Numbered from the stretch's first letter, positions 16,517 through 24,824 are shown. The stretch: 64,000 nt of DNA from Candidatus Bathyarchaeota archaeon (GCA_026014685.1 JAOZHW010000015.1:124001-188000), one strand, 5' to 3'. Numbers and translations: made by a program. The notes: generated by a model not told the origin, from the sequence alone.

Positions 16517-18701
16517 AAAAGTTTGTTAAATAAACCTTACCGTATTGATATAGCATAGCGCAGTTTTGACTAACGCCAGTTGCCTGTTGTGGAGTCCCTG
16601 GATTGACCTCAGTGACGTATGTCCAGATAGTTTGACCTGTTGTAGCGTTTAATCCATAGTTTGTTCTGTAGTTGCTGCGTACAAACACCATGCCAGCACC
16701 TATGGTTGCAGGTGCCGAAATGCTTCCGCCTGGAACTGTAACGTTCCAAATTTGCACTCCTGTAGTAGCATTTAGTTTGAAGATATAGCCGGTGGTAACG
16801 TACCCTGTTACAACATTCGCTGGAATAAAGAGTTCGTTGCTATGGGTATCGATAGTTGGTGCTACAGAGATCGATGCGGTAGTGTTATAGGCCCAACGCT
16901 CAGATCCTGAAGAAGCATCTAAGCAGTAAACTATGCCATTAGCGGTTCCTACGTAGACACAGCCATTCGCAACAATCGGTGAACCAGTCGACCTTCCTGA
17001 ACCAGCATTCGTTGCCCAAAGTAACGTTCCTCTCGTTGCATCGAGACATAGAACTGTACCGTTTTCTGCACCTGTATACACTTTATTGTTAACGACTGCA
17101 AGTGTACTGCTGAAGCCGATTATGCCTGTAGAGTAGTTCCAAATTTGTGCACCAGTGTTTCCGTCAACTGCGTATATAGTTCCATTTATTGTGCCTACGT
17201 AACATACGCCATTAACTAGAGTTGGTGATGAGACCATGCCGCCATCTAATTGGATTGTCCAATCGTTTGTTGGTGTTGTAGGTCCATTTCCAAAGGATGT
17301 GTGGGAGGGGTCATTGTATTGCATTGCCCAATCTTGGGCAGCGTCACTTATGCACCAAACTTCGTCGAGAGTCCCTGTATCGCCAGTTATTCCCTGACTT
17401 GGGAAATTATACCCATATGTGAAGGTACCATTTTTGTACTTTGTAACTTGTGGAGTAAGGTATAGGTTGCCATAAGCGTTGCATTGCATATTGAAAGGGG
17501 GTCCGGATTCAACAGGTGCTGACCATATCAGTGTTCCATTGTATGCATCGAAACAATCGAATTTAGAATACGACAGCTTACCTGATATCGGGTCTTGATA
17601 TTGGTTTTCACCCATCTGTACGTAAACCTTTCCGCCTGCCACAGTTATAATATTTGAGTAACCTATGCCAGGTCCTGAAGCAGACCACACAAGCACTCCT
17701 GTAGTAGCATTAATCGCATAAACATTATTGTTTTGGTTGTGCTCAAAGAACATGCCGTATGCAGCAGCGGGAGAAGAAGCAAATTGGTTAAGGTATGGTG
17801 TGTTTGGATTGTATTTCCAGATTAGTTCACCAGTTGTTATGTTCCAGCCGTAGAAGTTGCCATTAAGTGATCCAAAGCCCAGCACGCCGTCTATAGCGCT
17901 CATACCGTAAGTGAACACGCTGATTTTTGTTGGTGTGACCCAGACGGTGGTGCCTGTTGTTGCATTGATACCTAATAGATATTGATTTGAGGTAGTAAGT
18001 ACACAGATTCCATTATGTTCTAATGCAACTGTTTCGCTACCATATTTGCCGAAATCTGTCTGGTTTGCTCTAGTCCAGAGCAATGTCGGAGGTTTCGACG
18101 CATCAAGTAGGGACCAAGCCTGTAATGTAGGATTAATCATGCTGCCGGTGAAAATAATCTTTAGCGAGGGATCGTAACCTATTCCGTTGAGTTGTGTCAG
18201 TCCGTTAAATGTTCCTGCGTCTATCATAAAACCTGGGGGAGCAGTCCATACTATTGTTCCATCGGATATCTTGTATGCATTATTTCCTGCTAAGAAGACG
18301 GTGTTGTCAAGTTTAATTATTGAGCCAACAATTGGTTTCTGCCAAATGATCTGACCTGTTCCCGCATCTAAGCAGTATGTAGTGTTTCCGGTACCATAGT
18401 AAACAGCGTTATTTTGGACTAAGATTCTGCCACCTATAGCAATGGGTTGTGAGCATACTCCTGGAATGCAAGTTCTCCACGCAATGTTAAAGGAACTGGG
18501 ACCAGGCCCGTCACTAGCAAAAGACCTAGAGGTATTTCCTGTTGCCTGGCCATAATCATATCGGAGAAGACTGCCAGATATTGTGGTATTTGTTGTTTGA
18601 CCTTGGGTTGTCATCGGCATATTTGAAAATATCGTTATGACCGAAGATACCACAAGTATTAACAGCATAGCTGCAACTTTTTTTTCATATATTTTTTTCA
18701 T
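16419..18701 (-). CDS. PQQ-like beta-propeller surface protein, N-terminal fragment (frameshifted)
   Basis: 760 residues ending prematurely at a frameshift. A signal peptide (1-34, KKVAAMLLILVVSSVITIF) is followed by many PQQ-type blades, each with a pattern such as VYVGTANGIVYCLDASSG..RWAYNT. Such propellers are common on archaeal cell surfaces and need not bind PQQ; the Trp-docking pattern points to a scaffold or binding role. With the downstream fragment it forms one exported, membrane-anchored protein. It is divergent from a TrmB-like regulator with 155 bases between them; a TTTTATAAAG TATA box on the minus strand lies near 18751-18762. Regulation by that neighbour is a reasonable inference. 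Confidence 0.78.
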   Translation of the reverse strand: MKKIYEKKVAAMLLILVVSSVITIFSNMPMTTQGQTTNTTISGSLLRYDYGQATGNTSRSFASDGPGPSSFNIAWRTCIPGVCSQPIAIGGRILVQNNAVYYGTGNTTYCLDAGTGQIIWQKPIVGSIIKLDNTVFLAGNNAYKISDGTIVWTAPPGFMIDAGTFNGLTQLNGIGYDPSLKIIFTGSMINPTLQAWSLLDASKPPTLLWTRANQTDFGKYGSETVALEHNGICVLTTSNQYLLGINATTGTTVWVTPTKISVFTYGMSAIDGVLGFGSLNGNFYGWNITTGELIWKYNPNTPYLNQFASSPAAAYGMFFEHNQNNNVYAINATTGVLVWSASGPGIGYSNIITVAGGKVYVQMGENQYQDPISGKLSYSKFDCFDAYNGTLIWSAPVESGPPFNMQCNAYGNLYLTPQVTKYKNGTFTYGYNFPSQGITGDTGTLDEVWCISDAAQDWAMQYNDPSHTSFGNGPTTPTNDWTIQLDGGMVSSPTLVNGVCYVGTINGTIYAVDGNTGAQIWNYSTGIIGFSSTLAVVNNKVYTGAENGTVLCLDATRGTLLWATNAGSGRSTGSPIVANGCVYVGTANGIVYCLDASSGSERWAYNTTASISVAPTIDTHSNELFIPANVVTGYVTTGYIFKLNATTGVQIWNVTVPGGSISAPATIGAGMVFVRSNYRTNYGLNATTGQTIWTYVTEVNPGTPQQATGVSQNCAMLYQYGKVYLTNFFGLTCLNAFQWNRTLEYVPIATKQCSGTILFL

Positions 18702-18856
18702 TTTTCATCTCGCCCAATGTTATTTAGGGGAGTACTATTCGCCACAAAACTTTATAAAATATTGTAAGAAAGAAATTTTCGGACAACTAAGACAAATATA
18801 AATAAATTATAAAAGCAATTAAGCATTAAAATTGAAAAAACGGAGAAAGTTGAGAT

Positions 18857-19132
18857 TTGGAAGAAATAACACAGGTATTAAAAGAGTTAGGGTTGACCCA
18901 AAAGCAAGCAAAGATTCTTCTAACCCTAAACAAATTTGAGTATGCTACAGTGAAAGACATATCTGAAGCTGCAGATGTCCATCGTCAAGAAGTCTACCAA
19001 GTTCTTACAGAGTTACAAAAAATGGGTTTGATAGAAAAAAGAATCGGAACACCTAATCAATATAAGTCCACCACAATTTCTGAAACATTAAATATTTTGC
19101 TTCAGAGAAAAAAAGTTGGATGTCAGTTATAG
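18857..19132 (+). CDS. TrmB-like transcriptional regulator, N-terminal fragment (frameshifted)
   Basis: 91 residues from a TTG start. It contains the TrmB winged helix: ELGLTQKQAKILLTL, the recognition region DISEAADVHRQEVYQVL and the wing LIEKRIGTPNQYK. The same domain, with similar residues, opens the intact regulator at 37967. The frame ends just after LLQRKK because of the A7 run at 19108-19114; one extra A would join it to the next fragment as a 260-residue protein. A TAAATTATAAAAG TATA box precedes it near 18803-18813. It is divergent from the PQQ surface protein gene. Confidence 0.75.
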   Translation: MEEITQVLKELGLTQKQAKILLTLNKFEYATVKDISEAADVHRQEVYQVLTELQKMGLIEKRIGTPNQYKSTTISETLNILLQRKKVGCQL

Positions 19133-19638
19133 AGAAAAAAACCGCAGAATTGACGAGACACGTCACTCTCGAAAAAATGTCAAAAGAAACTGAGAATGAA
19201 TTTGTTTTTATATCGGGAATTGAAAGATTCACTCACTTATTGGACAAATGTGCATTCAACGCCCATACAATAGATTGGATTCTTGTATTGGATCATTTTT
19301 CATTTCAAATCGCAGACAAATTGAAAGAAAGGGAAAGGAAATACAGGGATGATGTGAAAATAAGGATAGTTACTTCCTCACCAGAAAATCTTTCACCTTT
19401 AAAGTTAAAAGGTAAAGATGTTGAGATTCGATTTGTTTCTTTTCCTATCCCAGCAGACATAGCGATTTACAATGGAAATAGGGCACATATAGCGCTTTTT
19501 TCAAATCGGAAAAGTACTATGCAAAATGAAGTAGCTGCCTTAACATCAAATAATCCGTGTTACGTACAAGCGATCCAGAACTATTTTGACATATTATGGC
19601 AGAACTCAATAACTATTTATGCTTATCCCGAGAGGTAA
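19120..19638 (+). CDS. TrmB-like regulator, C-terminal fragment (frameshifted)
   Basis: 172 residues overlapping the N-terminal fragment by 13 bases in another frame. It begins inside the inter-domain helix (VIEKKTAELTRHVTLEK) and continues into the sensor part (WILVLDHFSFQIADKLKERERKYRDDVKIRIV), which resembles the phospholipase-D-like domain found in TrmB proteins and in the regulator at 37967. The gene ends at a perfect A/T hairpin. Read as one gene it would be a complete single-sensor TrmB family protein. Ligand unknown. Confidence 0.7.
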   Translation: MSVIEKKTAELTRHVTLEKMSKETENEFVFISGIERFTHLLDKCAFNAHTIDWILVLDHFSFQIADKLKERERKYRDDVKIRIVTSSPENLSPLKLKGKDVEIRFVSFPIPADIAIYNGNRAHIALFSNRKSTMQNEVAALTSNNPCYVQAIQNYFDILWQNSITIYAYPER

Positions 19639-19639
19639 G

Positions 19640-19666
19640 TGTATTTTTTTTTAAAAAAAAAATACA
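19640..19666 (+). terminator. Perfect A/T hairpin after the TrmB-like gene
   Basis: A 13-base perfect inverted repeat (TGTATTTTTTTTT against its complement, one base between) starts two bases after the stop codon. It contains T9 on the sense strand, so it may terminate transcription of the regulator gene. Confidence 0.5.
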
Positions 19667-19688
19667 GGTGAATGAAACACTGAGACCT

Positions 19689-19788
19689 TATAGGAAGGTT
19701 TCCTATAGAAAGAAAATTAGACAATAGTTGACACAATTATCCGTGAATACTTTCTTTAGTACCACCCTTTTGCAAACCAGCAAAAGGG
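19689..19788. repeat. Two perfect hairpins between convergent genes
   Basis: TATAGGAA-GGT-TTCCTATA (19689-19707) and CCCTTTTGC-AAACCA-GCAAAAGGG (19765-19788) are perfect inverted repeats of 8 and 9 bp with short loops. The second lies 18 bases past the stop of the DUF3892 gene on the minus strand. They could act as transcript 3' ends for the two convergent genes. Confidence 0.5.
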
Positions 19789-19805
19789 ACTGCAATGGAG
19801 GTCTC

Positions 19806-20123
19806 TTATAGTTCGGGTACGTCGTCGAATTGGTCGACTGGTTTAATCTCAGCATCCGTGCGCAGATAATCTTCGCCGTTAATAGTGACTAGATGCACAT
19901 CTTGACCTTTCCGCCACTTACCCATCGCAGTCCTAAACACAGTGGAGTAGGTGAGACCTTTTTTGATGTTGGCGATAACTTCTTCTCTTGAAACTATAGC
20001 GGTTTCACTGACCATGCTTCCGAAGTCTGAATGTACCTCTAAGGATTCTATGCGGTTCTCGTTAGGGTGTGTTTTTACTGCGGAAACCAAGAAATCTGCC
20101 CACTTCTGCAAACAATTCACCAA
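19806..20123 (-). CDS. DUF3892-like small protein
   Basis: 105 residues. The second half, GKWRKGQDVHLVTINGEDYLRTDAEIKPVDQFDDVPEL, matches the pattern of DUF3892: a hydrophobic strand, NGEDYLRTD, then a D..DNL-like end. The function of the family is unknown. The N-terminal half is helical. Convergent with the TrmB-like regulator and divergent from a membrane protein. The start is uncertain by a few codons. Confidence 0.6.
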   Translation of the reverse strand: MVNCLQKWADFLVSAVKTHPNENRIESLEVHSDFGSMVSETAIVSREEVIANIKKGLTYSTVFRTAMGKWRKGQDVHLVTINGEDYLRTDAEIKPVDQFDDVPEL

Positions 20124-20313
20124 GCCCGATGATACTTAAAGTATTATTTAATGTTTTTTGCATGATAAATCGACATTACAGGAACAACTTCTAGGTGGTA
20201 AGAACAAATATTCAATTTAAATTGCTAAATAATTCAGCTAAAAGAAAGGAGGGGTTGCATGTCATAATCTTTAAGTGGAATGATTATGGTTCACTGTTTG
20301 GAAGGGAGAATAT

Positions 20314-20964
20314 TTGAGGGGAAAACAGATTGCAATAGGATTAATCCTTACGCTAAGCGTTGTTTTACTCTGCTACAGTTTATACATTGGTGTTATGATT
20401 GGGGCTGACTGGTTCGGCAAAGACGCTGAATTTCAGTGGCACATGAACAACTACATCGTTATGGACGCTAAATACGCCTACAGCATTTTCGGGTTGGCTA
20501 CGATGGCCATCGGCGGCTTAGCTACAGGGTTAGCGATGGCAGCTTTTTTCACGGTGACTAAAACCAAAAAACACCTCATCATGCTTGTTACGGCTTTTTT
20601 TGTAGCCATCGCTATGTCTGGACTTGGTTTTAACACGCTTGACTTTATGCTTGGCTGCTTCTACTGGACCAACATGACTTATCCGCCTCCGGTGCAGGTT
20701 CCAGTTTTTGGTGCAGTGGATGTTTGGAATTTCTATTTCTTCTTCTTCGTTGTACCATTATGGTTCAGCGGGTTCCTCATGGGTTCAGCCGCATCATACT
20801 ACGCGTTCGTGGTTCAACCCAAGCAGGCAGCGGCAGCATACATAGCCAACAGAAAACTTGGCAACTTGATTGCTCACTCAGCGATGCATAAAGATTACTT
20901 GGCAGAATCCAAAACCTTCTCAGTAACCAGAAAAATCAGAGAAAACTTTGAAAACACCAACTAA
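20314..20964 (+). CDS. Multi-pass membrane protein of unknown function
   Basis: 216 residues from a TTG start with a GAAGGGAG ribosome-binding site at 20300-20307. Four hydrophobic helices are visible (about 5-28, 52-80, 88-108 and 140-170), with a Trp/Phe-rich third loop (YWTNMTYPPPVQVPVFGAVDVWNFYFFFF) and a basic cytoplasmic tail (SVTRKIRENFENTN). Family not recognised. It lies in the insert that splits the ribosomal cluster, convergent with uL30. Confidence 0.6.
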   Translation: MRGKQIAIGLILTLSVVLLCYSLYIGVMIGADWFGKDAEFQWHMNNYIVMDAKYAYSIFGLATMAIGGLATGLAMAAFFTVTKTKKHLIMLVTAFFVAIAMSGLGFNTLDFMLGCFYWTNMTYPPPVQVPVFGAVDVWNFYFFFFVVPLWFSGFLMGSAASYYAFVVQPKQAAAAYIANRKLGNLIAHSAMHKDYLAESKTFSVTRKIRENFENTN

Positions 20965-21045
20965 TCTTCCTTGTTTTTCATAACTAAACCTAAAGAATAC
21001 TGGAACAAAACTGAAATCTAAAAAATTAAAGATGGAAACGCAGGT

Positions 21046-21537
21046 TTAAACCATGCGTTTGACGAGGTCGTTTATGGCTTCGCCGCGGTAACCCGCTTCG
21101 CCGCCTACACGGAAAGCGTTTTTGGTTTGACCCTTGTAGCCTTTGCTGGGTGGATGCAGCTTGAAGCGTGGTTCGACGCCTTCGATTTTGCTGTAGACAG
21201 TTTTGCAGTTGACTATGGCGTCTGCGAGGTCTTCGATGCTTTTGAATCCGGCTTTCTGGACGAATTCTTCGCTGAGTTTTTTGTTGCCTGCTAAGCGTCC
21301 GCGTTTTGTAAGCATTGCTACGACGGTTTCTTTTGTGGGTTCGCCCCAAGTGACATAGTTGTTTACGCGTTGGAGCATGCCTTTGTAGGCTGGTCTGCTG
21401 TCGATGATGACTGCGTGGTTAGTGTGTGTTAATCGGAGTAGTTCGAGGGTTTCGCGGGCTTCCTTCATTGCGCTGACAGTGCCGCGTACTCTAACTACTA
21501 CGAGACATTTGCATTCTTCAGTTTTCTGTTGTGACAT
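21046..21537 (-). CDS. rpl30: Large ribosomal subunit protein uL30
   Basis: 163 residues from the ATG at 21537, right after the uS5 stop; an in-frame TTG 15 bases upstream would overlap uS5 and is less likely. CLVVVRVRGTVSAMKEARETLELLRL is the uL30 ferredoxin-like core and the length fits the archaeal/eukaryotic form (L7e-like). In most archaea uL15 and secY follow directly. Here the operon stops and the next genes are in the opposite direction, so this is the new 3' end of the main ribosomal transcript. Confidence 0.93.
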   Translation of the reverse strand: MSQQKTEECKCLVVVRVRGTVSAMKEARETLELLRLTHTNHAVIIDSRPAYKGMLQRVNNYVTWGEPTKETVVAMLTKRGRLAGNKKLSEEFVQKAGFKSIEDLADAIVNCKTVYSKIEGVEPRFKLHPPSKGYKGQTKNAFRVGGEAGYRGEAINDLVKRMV

Positions 21538-21539
21538 GT

Positions 21540-22199
21540 TTACTTCACCCAATCAGTTGTTGTAATCAAGTTGTAAGTTTTCTTCAAACCGTCAAAGATA
21601 GCGTACGCGTATGATGGAACGGTTCTGGTGGAGCCGTAGCTGCGCATCCAGAGGTCTTTAACGCCTGCTAAACCGAGGATGACTTTGGCGACTTCGCTGC
21701 TGACTAATCCTAAGCCTCTTGGGCCAGGGATAATTACTGCTCGGACACCACCGCATTTACCTTCAACTTGGAATGGGATGCTGTGTGGTTTACCGCAACC
21801 GCATTCCCAACTACCACAGCCCCGTTTAACTGGGATGATGTTTAGTCGGGCGTTTACTGCTGCTTTCTCTATGGCGTTGCGGACTTGGCTTGCTTTGCCT
21901 TGACCGAGGCCGATGTAGCCGTCTCGGTTGCCTACTGCGACGATGGCTTTGAAGCGTGATTTTTCGCCTGCGTCAGTTTGTTTCTGTACGAGGTTAACGT
22001 TGATGACTTCTTCCTGTAAGTCGGGGATCAGTGAGTCAACGATTTGTGATTCGCTGATTTTTATTCCGCTTAGGAAGACTTCGTCGATGCTTGTGATTTT
22101 GCCTTCTTGAACCATTTTGCCCAAGCGAGTTTTTGGTACCCACTGTTCTAGGCTGGCTTGGCGTCTTTCGCTGTCTCTACTTTTATCTCTTTGACTCAT
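21540..22199 (-). CDS. rps5: Small ribosomal subunit protein uS5
   Basis: 219 residues, typical of archaeal uS5. The N-terminal double-stranded RNA-binding-like domain includes FKAIVAVGNRDGYIGLGQGKA, and the C-terminal domain has IIPGPRGLGLVSSEVAKVILGLAG. An archaeal insertion with CGSWECGCGKPHS near residues 127-139 holds three Cys and a His that could bind metal. It helps decoding fidelity at the mRNA entry side. Its start overlaps the uL18 stop by 4 bases and its stop is 2 bases from the uL30 start. Confidence 0.95.
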   Translation of the reverse strand: MSQRDKSRDSERRQASLEQWVPKTRLGKMVQEGKITSIDEVFLSGIKISESQIVDSLIPDLQEEVINVNLVQKQTDAGEKSRFKAIVAVGNRDGYIGLGQGKASQVRNAIEKAAVNARLNIIPVKRGCGSWECGCGKPHSIPFQVEGKCGGVRAVIIPGPRGLGLVSSEVAKVILGLAGVKDLWMRSYGSTRTVPSYAYAIFDGLKKTYNLITTTDWVK

Positions 22200-23245
22200 T
22201 CTTTGTTTTCACCCTTCTTGGTTGCCTTTTTGGCAGGTGCTTTTTCTTTAGCGGGAGCTTTCTCTTTTGCAGCTGCCTTCTTCTTTGGCGCCGCTTTTAC
22301 TTTAGCTTCTTTAGCTGGAGCTTCTTCAGTGACTTCGGCTTTTTCAGCTTTTGCCGCTTTAGCTTTAGCAGGAGCTTTTTCGGCTTTGGCAGCTTTGGGG
22401 GCTTTGGCAGGTTTTTCTGCTGGAACCTCTACTGGCTCAGCTTTAGCTTCAGGTGCTTTTTCTTCAACTTTCGCCTTTGGAGCTTCTTCTTTAGCAGCTG
22501 GAGCTGGTTGAGGAGCTTTCTCCTTTACTGGAGCTGGAGCCTCTGGCGCTTTGGCTGGAGGAGCCTTTTCCTTTGGTGGAGCAGCTTTCTCCTTTACAGG
22601 TGCAGGTTTAGCAGATGCTTTTTTCGGTTTAGCTTCAGGTTCGGGAGCAATAGTTATTCCTTTGAAGGCTGCGGCTATGGCGGCTTTAACTGCGCGGTAG
22701 TGTTCAGGAAGCTTTTCTGGCGCGACCTCTGCAGCGAGAAACTTGGAGAATTTGGCTTTGTACTCATCAGAGCCTACACCTAATTCTTCAGCATAAGTTG
22801 CTATGTGGTCACCCTTGTTGCGGTCCGCCACGATTTTTTCTTCACCATGAGGTACCTCAACGCCTGCGTCGAGAACACCATTGAGAACAGCGAAGACTTT
22901 GCTGCCTTTGGTTGGGATAACCATGCCGATGTCGAGGATAGCTTGGTTTATGCCTGCCGATTTGGCTTTCAACCCGCAGAGCAAACCTGTCAGGTAAGCT
23001 GCGGGGATGTTGCCTGTGGCGGCTTTCCAACCGTATTTCTTGATGAGTTCACGGCTGTTAGCGGATACAAGGGTTTGATCGCCGATTGCTTTAGCGACGA
23101 TTATCTGTGCTGATACGTTTTTAAGTGATGGACGCACGACAAGGCGGGGTTTACCTGAAATAACCATAGCTTTACGGGCTTGGTAATCAGTTTTACCTGC
23201 ACGTCTGCGTCTGAGTTGTACTCGGTAGTGTGCACTTTTTGCCAT
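22196..23245 (-). CDS. rpl18: Large ribosomal subunit protein uL18 with very long Ala/Lys/Pro/Glu tail
   Basis: 349 residues. Residues 1 to about 197 are a normal archaeal uL18 (YRVQLRRRRAGKTDYQAR, then LLCGLKAKSAGINQAILDIGM), which binds 5S rRNA. Residues 200-349 are a low-complexity tail of Ala, Lys, Pro and Glu with loose repeats such as APVKEKAAPPKEKAPP and KEKAPAKEKAPAKK, unlike any fold. Archaeal uL18 usually ends near 190-200. The tail is encoded in frame without change in codon style, so it is a true extension. It probably stays disordered and may contact rRNA or other factors. Part of the tight spc run: 1 base after eL19. Confidence 0.93.
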   Translation of the reverse strand: MAKSAHYRVQLRRRRAGKTDYQARKAMVISGKPRLVVRPSLKNVSAQIIVAKAIGDQTLVSANSRELIKKYGWKAATGNIPAAYLTGLLCGLKAKSAGINQAILDIGMVIPTKGSKVFAVLNGVLDAGVEVPHGEEKIVADRNKGDHIATYAEELGVGSDEYKAKFSKFLAAEVAPEKLPEHYRAVKAAIAAAFKGITIAPEPEAKPKKASAKPAPVKEKAAPPKEKAPPAKAPEAPAPVKEKAPQPAPAAKEEAPKAKVEEKAPEAKAEPVEVPAEKPAKAPKAAKAEKAPAKAKAAKAEKAEVTEEAPAKEAKVKAAPKKKAAAKEKAPAKEKAPAKKATKKGENKE

Positions 23246-23246
23246 C

Positions 23247-23702
23247 TTAACGTTTCCTCCACTGATCGTTTGCTTTTAGGTTGCGTTCCATTTCGGCTAT
23301 GGATTGGAATCTGCCACTGCCAGCCATACGGTAGTATTGAGTGTAGGTGGCTTCGGTGATTACTCGGCTTGCTTTGAGCTCGCGGAGTTTTCGTCGCAAT
23401 GATCGGATTCTGATCATCCAAGCGTCTTTCTTGGTAACCTTTGCGTAGCCTGCGCCTTTGACGCTGCCTGGTCCGCTGCGTCGTCCAAGGCGTTTTTTGC
23501 CTCGGATGGTTTTTGCGCGTGAGCGGCTTACGCCCTTTTCAGGTAATGAAACGATGACTTTTTCGTGAATGAGTTTTCTGACTTCTTCACGTGTGATTGC
23601 GCCTTCAACGTCGTCTATGCGTTCAGGGTCTATCCAAACGCGGTTTTGGCCAACTTTGAGAATTTGAGCGGCTAGACGTCTCTGTCCACTTAGGTTGGTC
23701 AT
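23247..23702 (-). CDS. rpl19e: Large ribosomal subunit protein eL19
   Basis: 151 residues, standard length. LSGQRRLAAQILKVGQNRVWIDPER at the N-terminus and the KKRLGRRSGPGSVKGA block are signatures of the archaeal/eukaryotic eL19, absent from bacteria. The C-terminal helix is basic (RSLRRKLRELKASRVI). It lies between eL32 (4-base overlap) and uL18 (1-base gap), the canonical archaeal order. Confidence 0.95.
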   Translation of the reverse strand: MTNLSGQRRLAAQILKVGQNRVWIDPERIDDVEGAITREEVRKLIHEKVIVSLPEKGVSRSRAKTIRGKKRLGRRSGPGSVKGAGYAKVTKKDAWMIRIRSLRRKLRELKASRVITEATYTQYYRMAGSGRFQSIAEMERNLKANDQWRKR

Positions 23703-24265
23703 TGTTTGTCTTCTCCTTTCTTAGGTTTTGATTTCTCTTTTTTTGCTTCTTTCTTCTTGGGTGCAGCTTTGTCTTTTTTGGGCTTCTTTTCTTTAGTTTC
23801 TTTTTCTTCTTCTTTGCTTTCCGCTGCTTCTTCAGTTTCCTCTTCTTCGGCTTCTTCTTCGGTTTCCGCCGTTAGTTTGAGGTTGAGGATTTTGAGGTTA
23901 AGTTCTTTAGCTTTAGCGATGATTTCTGCACGTTTACGTTTGCCTACAGTGTGGGCTATGCGAACTGCCTGAGTGTTAACGTCGATGCCAGCTAGGTCAG
24001 CTACGTTGTAAACTATGACTTCTTCGTAGCCAGAGGGATGAAGGAATCGGGCAACTTTTGGTCCCTTATAACCCATGCTGGGTCCTGGAGGCCAACCCTT
24101 GATTTTTCGGCGGATTTTGTTGTCGAGTCCGCGTGGGCGACGCCAACTGGTGCTGAAGCGGTCAAAGCGCCAGCTTTCAGCGCGTACGAATTTGGGCTTC
24201 TTGTTTCTGGCGCGTGCCCTAACTTGGAGTGCTTTTCGTGATGGAGTAATTTTCTTTTCGCTCAT
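23699..24265 (-). CDS. rpl32e: Large ribosomal subunit protein eL32
   Basis: 188 residues. The core (residues 20-130) is eL32: FVRAESWRFDRFSTSWRRPRGLDNKIRRKIKGWPPGPSMGYKGP and LHPSGYEEVIVYN. Residues 133-188 form an added tail, first acidic (EEEAEEEETEEAAESKEEE) then Lys-rich (PKKKEAKKEKSKPKKGEDKQ). An N-terminal helical extension is common in archaea, but this charged C-terminal tail is lineage-specific. It overlaps uL6 by one base and eL19 by four. Confidence 0.94.
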   Translation of the reverse strand: MSEKKITPSRKALQVRARARNKKPKFVRAESWRFDRFSTSWRRPRGLDNKIRRKIKGWPPGPSMGYKGPKVARFLHPSGYEEVIVYNVADLAGIDVNTQAVRIAHTVGKRKRAEIIAKAKELNLKILNLKLTAETEEEAEEEETEEAAESKEEEKETKEKKPKKDKAAPKKKEAKKEKSKPKKGEDKQ

Positions 24266-24810
24266 TATGCCATTCCTTCGTTACGTTCATAAGTGTATAA
24301 ACCGTCAAGGAAGACTCGCGGGTCTTTTCGGCGCACCTTGGTGGATTGCTCGATGTTGGCGGCGGTTTGGCTGACGTCTTCTAGGTTTGCGCCTTGTAGG
24401 ATGATGTCTTCTGCTTCGATTTTGACTTTGACGTCGCCGAGGATTTTGACGCTGCGTGGTCTGCGTTCACCGGTAAAGTTTTCGATAAGGACGTTTCTGC
24501 CTTGAAGTTTGACGGATATTGGGAAGTGTGAGAAGACGATTTTCATCTTGTATGTGTAGCCTTTGGTAACGCCTGTAATCATGTTGTTTATGTGTGAGTA
24601 GATGGTTCCTACCAGAGCGGTTTCCTTTTTGCGTGGCCACTTAGCCGAAATTCGAACGGTTTTGCCTTGGCATTCAATGGCTACTGGAGCATAAGAGAAG
24701 TCGCGTGTTAGGTTACCCTTCGCACCTTTAACGTTGACTGTTTTGCCGACTACGTTGAGTGTTACGTCGTCTGGAACTTGAATGGTTCGGGATACTTCTG
24801 GAAGCCGCAT
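24265..24810 (-). CDS. rpl6: Large ribosomal subunit protein uL6
   Basis: 181 residues, normal for archaea. Two related domains are visible: VPDDVTLNVVGKTVNVKGAKGNLTRDF in the first and VKLQGRNVLIENFTGERRPR in the second, the latter being the conserved rRNA-contact block. It sits beside the sarcin-ricin loop. Gap of 14 bases from uS8 and one-base overlap with eL32. Confidence 0.95.
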   Translation of the reverse strand: MRLPEVSRTIQVPDDVTLNVVGKTVNVKGAKGNLTRDFSYAPVAIECQGKTVRISAKWPRKKETALVGTIYSHINNMITGVTKGYTYKMKIVFSHFPISVKLQGRNVLIENFTGERRPRSVKILGDVKVKIEAEDIILQGANLEDVSQTAANIEQSTKVRRKDPRVFLDGLYTYERNEGMA

Positions 24811-24824
24811 AAAACGTTTCTCTC

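Noticed and set aside
22133-22783. A 216-residue plus-strand frame rich in Phe and Ser, antisense to the uL18 tail
   Set aside because: Its composition is the mirror of the Ala/Lys/Glu repeats of the uL18 tail on the other strand, and it has no family features.
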